Assembly (NCBI RefSeq): GCF_040822085.1
Contig: NZ_CP162006.1
Location: 4,588,001 to 4,652,000, forward strand
Source: Rhodoferax sp. WC2427
GTDB taxonomy: Bacteria; Pseudomonadota; Gammaproteobacteria; Burkholderiales; Burkholderiaceae_C
Direction of reading: 5' to 3'
DNA: 64,000 bases
The position numbers and the translations under genes were made by a program. The first letter of the stretch is position 1. The number at the start of each line of letters is the position of its first letter. The notes under the pieces are model-generated. The model did not search any database, had not been told where the DNA came from, and saw nothing but the letters and a program-made list of their open reading frames with translations. This document shows, in pieces, positions 44,090-52,717 of the stretch.

Positions 44090-47000
44090 GGGGTGGGTTC
44101 CGGTTTGGTGGGGGCCTGGGCCTCGACCTTGGCGCCGAACATCTTGTGCGGCACCTTGGTGATTCTGGGGTCGGCCCAAGTGCCGTCGATGTGGAATTGC
44201 TGGGTGGCGGCCTCGGCCAGGGGGCGGCTCAAAAACCACTGTGCCAGAAATGTGCCCAGGCCGATGGCGGGGTTGATGACGGCAGCCACCAGCGAGGCCG
44301 TGCCGGCGTTGATCTCGGGCACCACCAGCACTTTCAGGTCCTGGGTTTCGCGGGCAATGTCGGCGCTGCCCTCCATCATCACGGCGGCGTTCACGCCCTT
44401 CATTTGCAGATTATTGGTGGTGGCGCGGCCCAGCTCGACCTGCACGTCGCCACGTACCGAGTCAAACGCAAAACCCTCGCTGAACACATCGCGAAAATCC
44501 AGCGCCAAGCGGCGCGGCAGGGCCTGCAGGTTCAGCACGCCCAGCAGCTTGGCCAGGCCCGGGTCGGCCTTCAGGAACTGGCCACTCTCTACCGCCAGGT
44601 TGAACTGCCCGCCCAGCGTGGCGGTGTCCAGCGCCAACGGTGACCCCACCCAGCCGACCTGCCCCGCCATCTGGCCCTTGCCGCGCCGCACCACCCCCGG
44701 CATGCCAAAGCGGGCCAGCAGTTGCCCCGCGTCGGCAATATCGAGCTGGAAGTTCAGCGTGGTGCGCCGGGGCGTGGTGGGCCCGGCACGGCCCCCCAGG
44801 GCCACCCAGTTGCCGGTGGCACTGAGCTGCGCGTCGGGGTTGGAAATGCTGAGCTTGTTCAGGCGCCACTCGCGCACACCTGCATCGACCAGCCCGACCC
44901 CGCCCACACGGCCGCCGCGGTTGACGGCCTCCACCTCGACCCGGCCCAGTTTTTTGCCTTTGAGCTCCAAGGCATCCACCACGATGTCCAGCGCGGGCAC
45001 GGTCTCCGAGGGCTCGTCCAGCAGGGTTTCCACTTCGGTGGCGGTGCTGGGGGCCAGTGTCAGCCGGGTCAGCCGGGCGTAGACACGGCCCGGGCTGGAG
45101 TCGATGGATTGGCGGTATTCCATGTAGCCGTTGAGTTCCTGGGCGTCGACGTTGGCGCGCCAGGTGGTGGCAAAGTGCGAACCGCTGAGCACCAGTTGGT
45201 GCAGCGTGCGACCGCCCAGCGTCAAGACCTTGGCCTGCACCGCCAAGGTGGTGGGCAGGTACCCCCCGGTCGCCGCAGGCGCACTGGCGGCCGCTGGCGC
45301 AGCGTCCAGTGTGGCGGCCAGCGCCTGCCAGGCATCGGCGTTCACCGTATCGACACGGATGTTGGCCGACACGCCCTCGGCGGGCATCAGCACCGCCTCG
45401 CCGGGCGGCAGGCCCACCGACACGGTGCCGCGCAGCACCCGGGGCGCCGGGCCGGAAATGTCGCGCACATAGGCCACCGAAGCCACCGAGCCGCCCGCCC
45501 CCAACTCCAGCGCCAAACTGTCACGCAGCGGCCCACCGGTGCCGGGCAGCAGCGCGTTGTCAAACCGCAGGGGCAGCGCCGTGTCGGCGGCTTTGGCCAG
45601 CGGCGCGGGCAGGTTCAAGGCCACGCCCTGCAGATTGCTGACCACGTTGATTTCCGGCACGCCCTGGCGCGCACCCACCACGGCGGTGTAGGCCGCACTG
45701 CCGGTGGCATGGCGGGCGATCTGCGCCACCGTACCCAAGCCGGTGGCCTGGCGCAGCCCTTCCGCCGTGGCCACGCCCTGCACCCGCATCTGTACAGCGC
45801 CCTTGGCAGCGTCGGCCATGCCGCCTTCGATCTTGGCATCGCCGCCCAGCATCCGGGCCTGGCCGCCGACCACCATGAAACCGGTGTCCGAGAAGTTGAC
45901 CACCCCGCGGGCGCGGGCCAGCGCCGGGCTGCCGGGGGTGATCTGCACATCGTTGCCACCCAGCGTGATGCTGCCCTGGACCTTGCTCTTGTCGAGGCTG
46001 GCAATGGGCAACTGCAGGCGCAACTGCAGGTCGGCCAGGCCGCTGGCCGTGGCCTGGGCGAGGGCTTGGCCGGTGATCTCGGCCAGCGGCGAGCGGTTGA
46101 CCACACCCAGCATGTCGGCCAGCGGGCCACGCCCCTGGGCCTTGAACACCACCACGCTGTGGCCCAGGTCGGCAATCCTGGCTTCGGCCTGGGCCATCTG
46201 GAAACCGGTGGTACCGGCCAACGTGGCCGTCGCCCGGTGGATCTGCAAGGTGTTGCCGTCAAACACCAGCTCGCCGGACAAGCGCTCCAGCGCTGGCCAG
46301 GGCAAGGCCTTGGCAGGCTGCAGGCTGGGGGGCACATAGGCATAGGTGGCGTCGCGCACCTCGGCGGCAATACGGAACTCGCCCTGGCCGGGTTGGGAAA
46401 ACGGGAAGTCGAACAGGTCGCCCTTGACGCGGAACTTCACCTGGTTGGTGCGTCCCGCCAGCACCGCATCGCGCACGTAGTGGCGCACCTCGGCGTCCAG
46501 TTCCAGGGGCAGGTAGCGGTGCACCCGCGCGGCATCGCCCCGGCTGAGTTGGCCCTGCAGGTCCAGTACACCCGGAATGCGCGCGCGGCTGCCCGACTTG
46601 GCGGGGTCGCTGCTGCGCCACTTGACTTGCAGCAGGCCCTCGGCATCGGCATTGGCAAACCGCACATCGCTGGCCTGCACCGCCAGGGCTTCACCCTGCT
46701 GCTGCCACGCCACCGTGGCCGAAAGCTGCTCCATGGGCACCACCGGTTCCTCGAACAGGCCGGGCAGGTCCAGCGCTCCCTGGGCGATGCGCACGGTGGC
46801 TTTGCCCCCGGCCTGGCTGACGTCAAAGTCCAGCGCCGCACCGCGCACACCGGGGCGGCCCAACGGGGCCCGGTCTTTGGGGCTGGGCGCGGCGGGTACT
46901 CCGGCGGCCACTTCCAGCCCGGTGATGCGGCCTTGGGCGCTATAGCTGGCGGGGTTGGCCAGGGGGCCATTCCAGCGGGCGGCGATCTGCTCCACCAGCC

Positions 47001-48183
47001 CCTGGGGTTCGTAGGTGGCCAGCATGCGGTGGGTGGCCGGGCCCAGCGGCAGGCTGGTGGCCATGTGGGCCAGCAGGGCCAGGTCCAGCCGGTCGGCACG
47101 CAGCTCGCCTTGCGCGGGCAGGCGGGGGGTGGCGTCCTGCAGCCGCAGCGTCAGGTTGCCGCCCGGCCAGGCGCGCCCGTCGTCGGTGGTGAACTGCAGG
47201 CCCTCGGTGGTGAGCGCCATGCTGTCCGCGGCCTGCTGCAGGGTGATGCGGCCTTGCAACGACTGCAGCGCCAATGGCTGCAGGTCGGCGGCCAGGGTGG
47301 CGCGGGCACCGACCAGGGCCACATCGGCTGTACCGCTGGTCACCCGGCCGTGCCGGATATCGGCCCACAGCCGCAAAGCCCCCACGCCCGCCTCCACATC
47401 CACCCCCACATCGGCATAGCGGCGCAGTTGCGACACATCGACCCGGGGCAGGCTGGCGTAGGCCGGGCCGTCCCAGTCCTGCCAGCGGCCCCGGTGGGTG
47501 CTGAGCAAGGGCTGGCGAAAGCGGGCGCTGAGGCTGAAACGGTCTCCCCACTCGGCGGGGGGCGAGGCATCCAGGCGCATCTGGTGGCCCAGGCCCTTGT
47601 TGCGCATCACCAGATCCACGCCGCTCAGGACCAGCGGGGGGGCGGCGCGCTGCTCGTCGGTCCAGCGCACCGTGCCGCCGCGCACCACCAGCTCGCTCTG
47701 GGCAAACAGCCAGTCCAGGGCCCGGCCATCGCCGCTGCCGGTGTGCGACACATCCAGCCCGGCGATGAAGACCGTGCCGTCGGCGCTGCGGCGCACATCC
47801 AGCGCGGGCTGCTCGATCCCCAGGGTCTCGAAACCGCGCTTGAGCAGCGACGCGGGCGACACCGTAGCCGTGACCCGCGACAGCGTCAGCGCCTCGCGCC
47901 CCTGGGCGTCCAGCAAGGCGACATCGCGCAGCTCGAACGAGGGAAACAGGTGCTCCGACTGGGCCGAGATGGCTCCGATGCGCACCGGTACCCCCAGCGC
48001 CTGGCTGGCATAGGTTTCCAGCCACGGGCGAAATTCGCCGATTCGCGGCACAATCCAACCGTGTAAAGCCCCCCAGGCCAAAGCCAGCGCCAGCCAGGCT
48101 GCCGCCACCAAGCCCAGACTCCAGGAGGCGGCTGTGGCCGCCCATCGGAGCAGGCGTGTGGGATAGGGCTTGGATTCAGTCAT
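44086..48183 (-). CDS. yhdP: YhdP-family AsmA-like envelope protein
   Basis: 1365 residues. One N-terminal membrane helix (about 24-46) is followed by a very long periplasmic part of beta-rich repeats. The N-terminal DUF3971-type segment and the C-terminal AsmA-like end (DLKVLVVPEINAGTASLVAAVINPAIGLG split around 1300) identify YhdP. Such bridge-like proteins carry phospholipids between the inner and outer membranes. The stop codon overlaps the next gene. It is divergent from glnE, only seven bases separating the two starts. Confidence 0.9.
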   Translation of the reverse strand: MTESKPYPTRLLRWAATAASWSLGLVAAAWLALALAWGALHGWIVPRIGEFRPWLETYASQALGVPVRIGAISAQSEHLFPSFELRDVALLDAQGREALTLSRVTATVSPASLLKRGFETLGIEQPALDVRRSADGTVFIAGLDVSHTGSGDGRALDWLFAQSELVVRGGTVRWTDEQRAAPPLVLSGVDLVMRNKGLGHQMRLDASPPAEWGDRFSLSARFRQPLLSTHRGRWQDWDGPAYASLPRVDVSQLRRYADVGVDVEAGVGALRLWADIRHGRVTSGTADVALVGARATLAADLQPLALQSLQGRITLQQAADSMALTTEGLQFTTDDGRAWPGGNLTLRLQDATPRLPAQGELRADRLDLALLAHMATSLPLGPATHRMLATYEPQGLVEQIAARWNGPLANPASYSAQGRITGLEVAAGVPAAPSPKDRAPLGRPGVRGAALDFDVSQAGGKATVRIAQGALDLPGLFEEPVVPMEQLSATVAWQQQGEALAVQASDVRFANADAEGLLQVKWRSSDPAKSGSRARIPGVLDLQGQLSRGDAARVHRYLPLELDAEVRHYVRDAVLAGRTNQVKFRVKGDLFDFPFSQPGQGEFRIAAEVRDATYAYVPPSLQPAKALPWPALERLSGELVFDGNTLQIHRATATLAGTTGFQMAQAEARIADLGHSVVVFKAQGRGPLADMLGVVNRSPLAEITGQALAQATASGLADLQLRLQLPIASLDKSKVQGSITLGGNDVQITPGSPALARARGVVNFSDTGFMVVGGQARMLGGDAKIEGGMADAAKGAVQMRVQGVATAEGLRQATGLGTVAQIARHATGSAAYTAVVGARQGVPEINVVSNLQGVALNLPAPLAKAADTALPLRFDNALLPGTGGPLRDSLALELGAGGSVASVAYVRDISGPAPRVLRGTVSVGLPPGEAVLMPAEGVSANIRVDTVNADAWQALAATLDAAPAAASAPAATGGYLPTTLAVQAKVLTLGGRTLHQLVLSGSHFATTWRANVDAQELNGYMEYRQSIDSSPGRVYARLTRLTLAPSTATEVETLLDEPSETVPALDIVVDALELKGKKLGRVEVEAVNRGGRVGGVGLVDAGVREWRLNKLSISNPDAQLSATGNWVALGGRAGPTTPRRTTLNFQLDIADAGQLLARFGMPGVVRRGKGQMAGQVGWVGSPLALDTATLGGQFNLAVESGQFLKADPGLAKLLGVLNLQALPRRLALDFRDVFSEGFAFDSVRGDVQVELGRATTNNLQMKGVNAAVMMEGSADIARETQDLKVLVVPEINAGTASLVAAVINPAIGLGTFLAQWFLSRPLAEAATQQFHIDGTWADPRITKVPHKMFGAKVEAQAPTKPEPTP

Positions 48184-48190
48184 TGGACAC

Positions 48191-51001
48191 ATGGATGCAA
48201 CCAGAATTATCACTCCCATGGCAGCCGCGCCCGCAGCAGGCCCCCCCGTTTACGGTGTTACTTTGTTAAGCACTCCCGCCCCCACCGCGCCCCTGTCCGG
48301 CCACTCGCGTTTTGTGCAGCGCCTGCGCCGCCGTTATGCCGACCAGCTCGATCTGCTCCCCCCCGGCCCCCCCATCCGCGCGAACATGGAGGCCACCCTG
48401 GCCACCCTGCGCGCCACCGGGCTGGACACCGGGGCCGCCCTGCGCAGCCTGCGCCAACTGGTGATGGAGCGGCTCGTGGTGCTGGACTGCGACCAACAAG
48501 CCCCCCTGCAGGTGGTGACCCGGGCGGTGACCGAGCTGGCCGAAATCGCCCTGGATGCCGCCTGCAGCCACGCCTTTGCGCAACTCGACAGCCAGCACGG
48601 CGCGCCCCTGGCCCCCGACGGCAGCCGCGCCCAGATGTGGGTGGTGGGCATGGGCAAGCTGGGTGCCCGCGAGCTCAACGTGTCCAGCGACATCGACCTG
48701 ATCTACGTCTATAACCATGACGGCGACACCGCCGGCCAGCCCGACATGCCCGAGGGCCGGGGCCGCACCAGCAACCACGAGTACTTCTGCAAGGCCGTCA
48801 AGACCATCTACGCGCTGGTGGGCGACACCACCGAGCACGGCTTTGTGTTCCGCGTCGATCTGGCGCTGCGCCCGCACGGCAATTCCGGGCCGGTGGCGGT
48901 GTCCATGGACGCCTTGGAAAATTATCTGCAAGAGCAGGGCCGCGAATGGGAGCGCTTTGCCTGGCTCAAAAGCCGGGTGGTGGCCCCACGCAGCTGCATC
49001 CACGACGCCAGCGCGCTGCGCACCGTGGTGCTGCCGTTTGTGTTCCGCCGCTACCTGGATTACGGCGTGTTCGACGCGCTGCGCAACCTGCACCAGCAGA
49101 TCCGCGACCATTCGGCCAAGCGCAGTGCGGGCCGCCCCGAGCGGGCCAACGACGTCAAGCTGTCGCGCGGCGGCATCCGCGAGATCGAGTTCACCGTGCA
49201 GCTGCTGCAGGTGGTGCGCGGCGGCCAGTTCCCCGAGCTGCGCACCCGCCCCACGCTGGCCGCCCTGCAGCGCCTGGCCCGCGCCGGGCTGATGCCCCAG
49301 GTGACCGCCGACGCCCTGGCCCGCGCCTACACCTTTCTGCGCCGGGTCGAGCACCGCATCCAGTACCTGGACGACCAGCAAACCCATGTGCTGCCCACCA
49401 TCGATGCCGACCTGGCCTGGATCGCCCACAGCATGGGCTACCCCGACTGCTGCGCCTTCCTGACCGAGCTGGACACCCACCGCGAACTGGTGGCGCAAGA
49501 GTTCGACACCCTGCTGGGCGGCAAAAAGGAATGCAAGGGCTGCAACGGCAAGGGCGGCAAAGCCAACGCCGGCGGGCCGGGCGACCTGTCGGGTGCGCCG
49601 GACCTGGCCACGCTCGCCGAGCGCCTGGACGAGCCGCTCAAAGGCCGCCTGCTGCGCTGGTCCACCCACGCCCGCGTACTGGCCCTGCGCGACATCTCCG
49701 GCGCGCGGCTGTCGCGGCTGGTGCAGCGCACCCTGGGCTGGCTGCAAGAGGGCAGCACCAGCCTGGACGGCGTACTGCGCTGGATGGACTGGATCGAGCC
49801 CCTGCTGCGCCGCGACCACTACCTGGCCCTGCTGCTGGAGCGCCCCTCGGTGCACCAGCGCCTGCTGCGCCTGCTGGCCGCCGCCAAATGGCCCGCCCGC
49901 TACCTGCAGCAACACCCCGGCGTGATCGACGAACTGGCCGCCGAGACCATGCTGGCCGAGCGCTTCGACCCCGCCGCGCTGGAGGCCGAGCTGGAAGCCC
50001 GCCGCAACTCGCTGCGCATCACCCAGGAGGACGACGAAGAAACCCTGCTCAACCTGCTGCGCCGCGCCCACCATGCCGAGCTGTTCCGCACCCTGGCGCG
50101 CGACGTGGAAGGCCGCATCACCGTCGAGCAGGTGGCCGACGACCTCAGCGCGCTGGCCGACGTGGTGCTGCGCGTCACCGCCCGCTGGTGCTGGCAGCGC
50201 CTGCCCAGCCACCACCTGGACGAGCCGCGCTTTGCCGTCATCGGCTACGGCAAGCTGGGCGGCAAGGAGCTGGGCTACGGCAGCGACCTGGACATCGTGT
50301 TCGTGTTTGAGGACGAAGACGAACGCGCCCCCGAGGTCTACGCCCAGCTGGTGCGCAAACTCATCAACTGGCTGAGCGTCAAGACCGCCGAGGGCGACCT
50401 GTTCGAGATCGACACCGCCCTGCGCCCCAATGGCAACTCCGGCATGCTGGTCACCACCCTGGCCGCCTATGCCAGCTACCAGGAAGGCCGGGGCAGCAAC
50501 ACCGCCTGGACCTGGGAGCACCAGGCCATGACCCGCGCCCGCTACGTGCTGGGCCCAGACGACATGGCCCAGCGCTTCGATACCATCCGCCAAAACGTCA
50601 TCACCGCCCCGCGCGACCGGCCCGCCCTGCAGGCCGAGATCGTCGCCATGCGCAACAAGGTGCGCGCCGCCCACCCGGTGCGCGGTGACAACTTTGACGT
50701 GAAACACAGCACCGGCGCCATGGTGGACGCCGAATTTGCCGTGCAGTACCTGGTGCTGGCGCACGCCGCCCAGCACCCTACGCTGCAAGACAACGTGGGC
50801 AACATCGCCCTGCTGCGCCGCGCCGAGGCCTGCGGCCTGCTGCCCCCCGGCGTGGGCGAAGCGGCGGCCAACGCCTACCGCGAACTGCGCAAGGCCCAGC
50901 ACCAGGCCCGCCTGAACGAAGCCCCCACCCAGGTCGCCCCGCCCCTGCTGCAGAAAGAGCGCGCGGCGGTGCTGGCGCTGTGGCACGTGGTGTTTGGGTA
51001 A
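48191..51001 (+). CDS. glnE: Glutamine synthetase adenylyltransferase/deadenylase
   Basis: 936 residues, near the 946 of E. coli GlnE. The N-terminal half, which removes AMP from GlnA, has VVGMGKLGARELNVSSDIDL; the C-terminal half, which adds AMP, has VIGYGKLGGKELGYGSDLDI. Both GxGKLGxxEL and SD-x-D metal motifs are intact, so both activities are expected, controlled by PII. Between the halves, near residue 443, there is a lysine/glycine-rich insert with a CKGC pair not usual in the family. The ATG at 48191 lies very close to the divergent yhdP start; a later ATG at 48218 is possible. Confidence 0.93.
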   Translation: MDATRIITPMAAAPAAGPPVYGVTLLSTPAPTAPLSGHSRFVQRLRRRYADQLDLLPPGPPIRANMEATLATLRATGLDTGAALRSLRQLVMERLVVLDCDQQAPLQVVTRAVTELAEIALDAACSHAFAQLDSQHGAPLAPDGSRAQMWVVGMGKLGARELNVSSDIDLIYVYNHDGDTAGQPDMPEGRGRTSNHEYFCKAVKTIYALVGDTTEHGFVFRVDLALRPHGNSGPVAVSMDALENYLQEQGREWERFAWLKSRVVAPRSCIHDASALRTVVLPFVFRRYLDYGVFDALRNLHQQIRDHSAKRSAGRPERANDVKLSRGGIREIEFTVQLLQVVRGGQFPELRTRPTLAALQRLARAGLMPQVTADALARAYTFLRRVEHRIQYLDDQQTHVLPTIDADLAWIAHSMGYPDCCAFLTELDTHRELVAQEFDTLLGGKKECKGCNGKGGKANAGGPGDLSGAPDLATLAERLDEPLKGRLLRWSTHARVLALRDISGARLSRLVQRTLGWLQEGSTSLDGVLRWMDWIEPLLRRDHYLALLLERPSVHQRLLRLLAAAKWPARYLQQHPGVIDELAAETMLAERFDPAALEAELEARRNSLRITQEDDEETLLNLLRRAHHAELFRTLARDVEGRITVEQVADDLSALADVVLRVTARWCWQRLPSHHLDEPRFAVIGYGKLGGKELGYGSDLDIVFVFEDEDERAPEVYAQLVRKLINWLSVKTAEGDLFEIDTALRPNGNSGMLVTTLAAYASYQEGRGSNTAWTWEHQAMTRARYVLGPDDMAQRFDTIRQNVITAPRDRPALQAEIVAMRNKVRAAHPVRGDNFDVKHSTGAMVDAEFAVQYLVLAHAAQHPTLQDNVGNIALLRRAEACGLLPPGVGEAAANAYRELRKAQHQARLNEAPTQVAPPLLQKERAAVLALWHVVFG

Positions 51002-51060
51002 TTGCTATTGAATAAGTAGCTGCTTGCGCTGATGGAACAAGCGCAAGCAGCACTTTTCAT
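51002..51060 (+). repeat. Palindromic repeat, copy 10
   Basis: Forward copy right after the glnE stop: TTGCTATTGAATAAGTAGCT, GCTTGCGCTGATGG, AACAAGCGCAAGC, with a strong GCTTGCGC/GCGCAAGC stem. It may serve as the glnE terminator. Confidence 0.75.
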
Positions 51061-51308
51061 GCACAAACCACCCGCGGCCCCGGCCCGGTCGGCCCGCGCC
51101 GCGCTGACATAAACCGACACATACCGATACCCCCTGGAGAAGACCCGGCTTACCGACCCTGGCACCATGGGGCCAACGCCTCGCCGCCCTGCGTGGGCTG
51201 CGCGGCGTCCCCTCGATGGGGGACAAAGCGCAGGCCTGTCACACGGCAGGTGGCAGCCACCCGATACGATAGCCCCGCCTACCCTTGCCACCCCTGGAGC
51301 CCCTCCGC
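51061..51308. other. Non-coding gap before the second efflux operon
   Basis: About 250 bases with no credible gene. Frames here do not show coding codon bias. A hairpin GTCCCC/GGGGAC lies at 51207-51224, and the gap probably contains the promoter of the downstream efflux operon, which I cannot locate exactly. Confidence 0.5.
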
Positions 51309-52697
51309 ATGCCTCTGCCCCGCTGGCCTCTTCTGTGCCTCCTGCCCCTGTGGCTGTCCGCCTGCGCCATTGCACCGCCACCCGCCACCGTGCCCGCCCA
51401 GGCCGCCCCGCAATGGACGGCCCCGCTGCCGCACCAGGGCCACATGGGCGACCTGGCAGACTGGTGGCAGCGGCTGGACGATCCGCTGCTGGTGGCGCTG
51501 ATCGCGGCGGCGCAGGAGGCCAGCCCCACGGTGGCCTCGGCGGCGGCACGCATTGCCCAGGCGCGGGCCACAGCGGTGGGCGCGGGTGCCGCGCTGGGGC
51601 CCACGCTGGATGCCGCGGCCAGCGCCAGCCGGGGCATCTCGCAGCCCGCCGTGCCCATTGCCACCACCGCCCAGGCCGGACTGCAGGCAGCCTGGGAGAT
51701 CGACCTGTTTGGCACCAACCGGGCCGCCGCCAACGCCGCCCAGGCGCGCCAGCAAGGCGCCCAGGCCCAGTGGCATGACGCGCGGGTGGCGGTGGCCGCC
51801 GAGGTGGCCAGCCAGTACGTGTCGGTGCGGGCCTGCGCCCTGCTGCGCGGGCTGGCGGGGGAAGACGCCCAGTCGCGCCGGGAAACGGCCCGCCTGTCGG
51901 GCTTGAGCACCCGCGCCGGGTTTACCGCCCCGGCGGTGGACGCGCTGGCCCGCGCCAGTGCCGCCGAGGCCAACAACCGCGTGGTGCAGCAACTGGCGCA
52001 GTGCGACCTGTACCTGAAAGCCATGGTCGCGCTGACCGGCCTGGCCGAAGCCGATTTGGCACAAAAACTGGCCTCAGCGCCCATTCCACCAGCGCAACCA
52101 GCTCTGTTTTCCATAGCATCCATCCCCGCACAGGCCCTGGCCCAGCGGCCCGACATCTTCAGCGCCGAGCGCGAGGTGGCGGCGGCCAGCTTCGACGTGG
52201 GCAACGCCCAGGGCCAGCGCTACCCGCGGCTGACCTTGAACGGCTCCATCGGCGCGCTGGCCTACCGGGCGGGCTCGGTCAGCGAGAACTTTGGCACCTG
52301 GTCCATCGGCCCGCTGGCCGTGTCGGTGCCCCTGTTCGACGGCGGGCGGCGCAGCGCCGAGGTGGATGCCGCCCAGGCCCGCTACACCGAAGCGGTGGCC
52401 CTGTACCGCGCCAAGGTGCGCCAGGCCGTGCGCGAGGTGGAAGAAGCCCTGGTCAACCTGCGCAGCGCCGCCGACCGCAACGCCGACACCCAGGTGGCGG
52501 CCCAGGGCTACCAGGCCGCATTTGCCGCCACCCAGGCCCGCTACACCGCCGGTTTGGCCAGCCTGCCCGAACTGGAAGACGCCCGCCGCACCGCGCTGGC
52601 CGCCGACACCAACGCCATTGCCCTGCAGCGCGAACGCCTGCTGGCCTGGATCAGCCTGTACCGCGCCGTGGGCGGCGGCTGGACTGGCCCGCTGTAA
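51309..52697 (+). CDS. Outer membrane factor lipoprotein (NodT/OprM family), second efflux system
   Basis: 462 residues with a lipobox LSAC (Cys19). Two outer-efflux-protein repeats follow: ADWWQRLDDPLLVALIAAA at the first, and ALAQRPDIFSAEREVAAASF at the second. It is the trimeric outer membrane channel for the adaptor and RND pump downstream. Just before the second repeat, residues about 252-271 (QKLASAPIPPAQPALFSIAS) are encoded by a palindromic repeat in frame, replacing the usual short linker. The next gene starts about 20 bases later. Confidence 0.9.
   Translation: MPLPRWPLLCLLPLWLSACAIAPPPATVPAQAAPQWTAPLPHQGHMGDLADWWQRLDDPLLVALIAAAQEASPTVASAAARIAQARATAVGAGAALGPTLDAAASASRGISQPAVPIATTAQAGLQAAWEIDLFGTNRAAANAAQARQQGAQAQWHDARVAVAAEVASQYVSVRACALLRGLAGEDAQSRRETARLSGLSTRAGFTAPAVDALARASAAEANNRVVQQLAQCDLYLKAMVALTGLAEADLAQKLASAPIPPAQPALFSIASIPAQALAQRPDIFSAEREVAAASFDVGNAQGQRYPRLTLNGSIGALAYRAGSVSENFGTWSIGPLAVSVPLFDGGRRSAEVDAAQARYTEAVALYRAKVRQAVREVEEALVNLRSAADRNADTQVAAQGYQAAFAATQARYTAGLASLPELEDARRTALAADTNAIALQRERLLAWISLYRAVGGGWTGPL
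52062..52119 (-). repeat. Palindromic repeat, copy 11, in frame inside the outer membrane factor gene
   Basis: Reverse copy: ACTGGCCTCAGCGCCCATTC, CACCAGCGCAACCAGCTC, then CCATAGCA. The frame of the host gene is kept through it. It is diverged but follows the same element order. Confidence 0.65.
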
Positions 52698-52717
52698 ACC
52701 TCTACCGACACCTTCCC

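Noticed and set aside
44722..48066. 1114-codon open frame on the plus strand
   Set aside because: It lies antisense to yhdP; its translation is low-complexity (rich in G, H, Q, R) with no domain, as expected from the reverse strand of a G+C-rich gene.
48266..50986. 906-codon minus-strand frame
   Set aside because: Antisense to glnE, whose duplicated catalytic motifs are intact on the plus strand.
52001..52717. Upstream extension of the adaptor frame
   Set aside because: Overlaps the channel gene in another frame; the ATG at 52718 gives a signal peptide and correct length.
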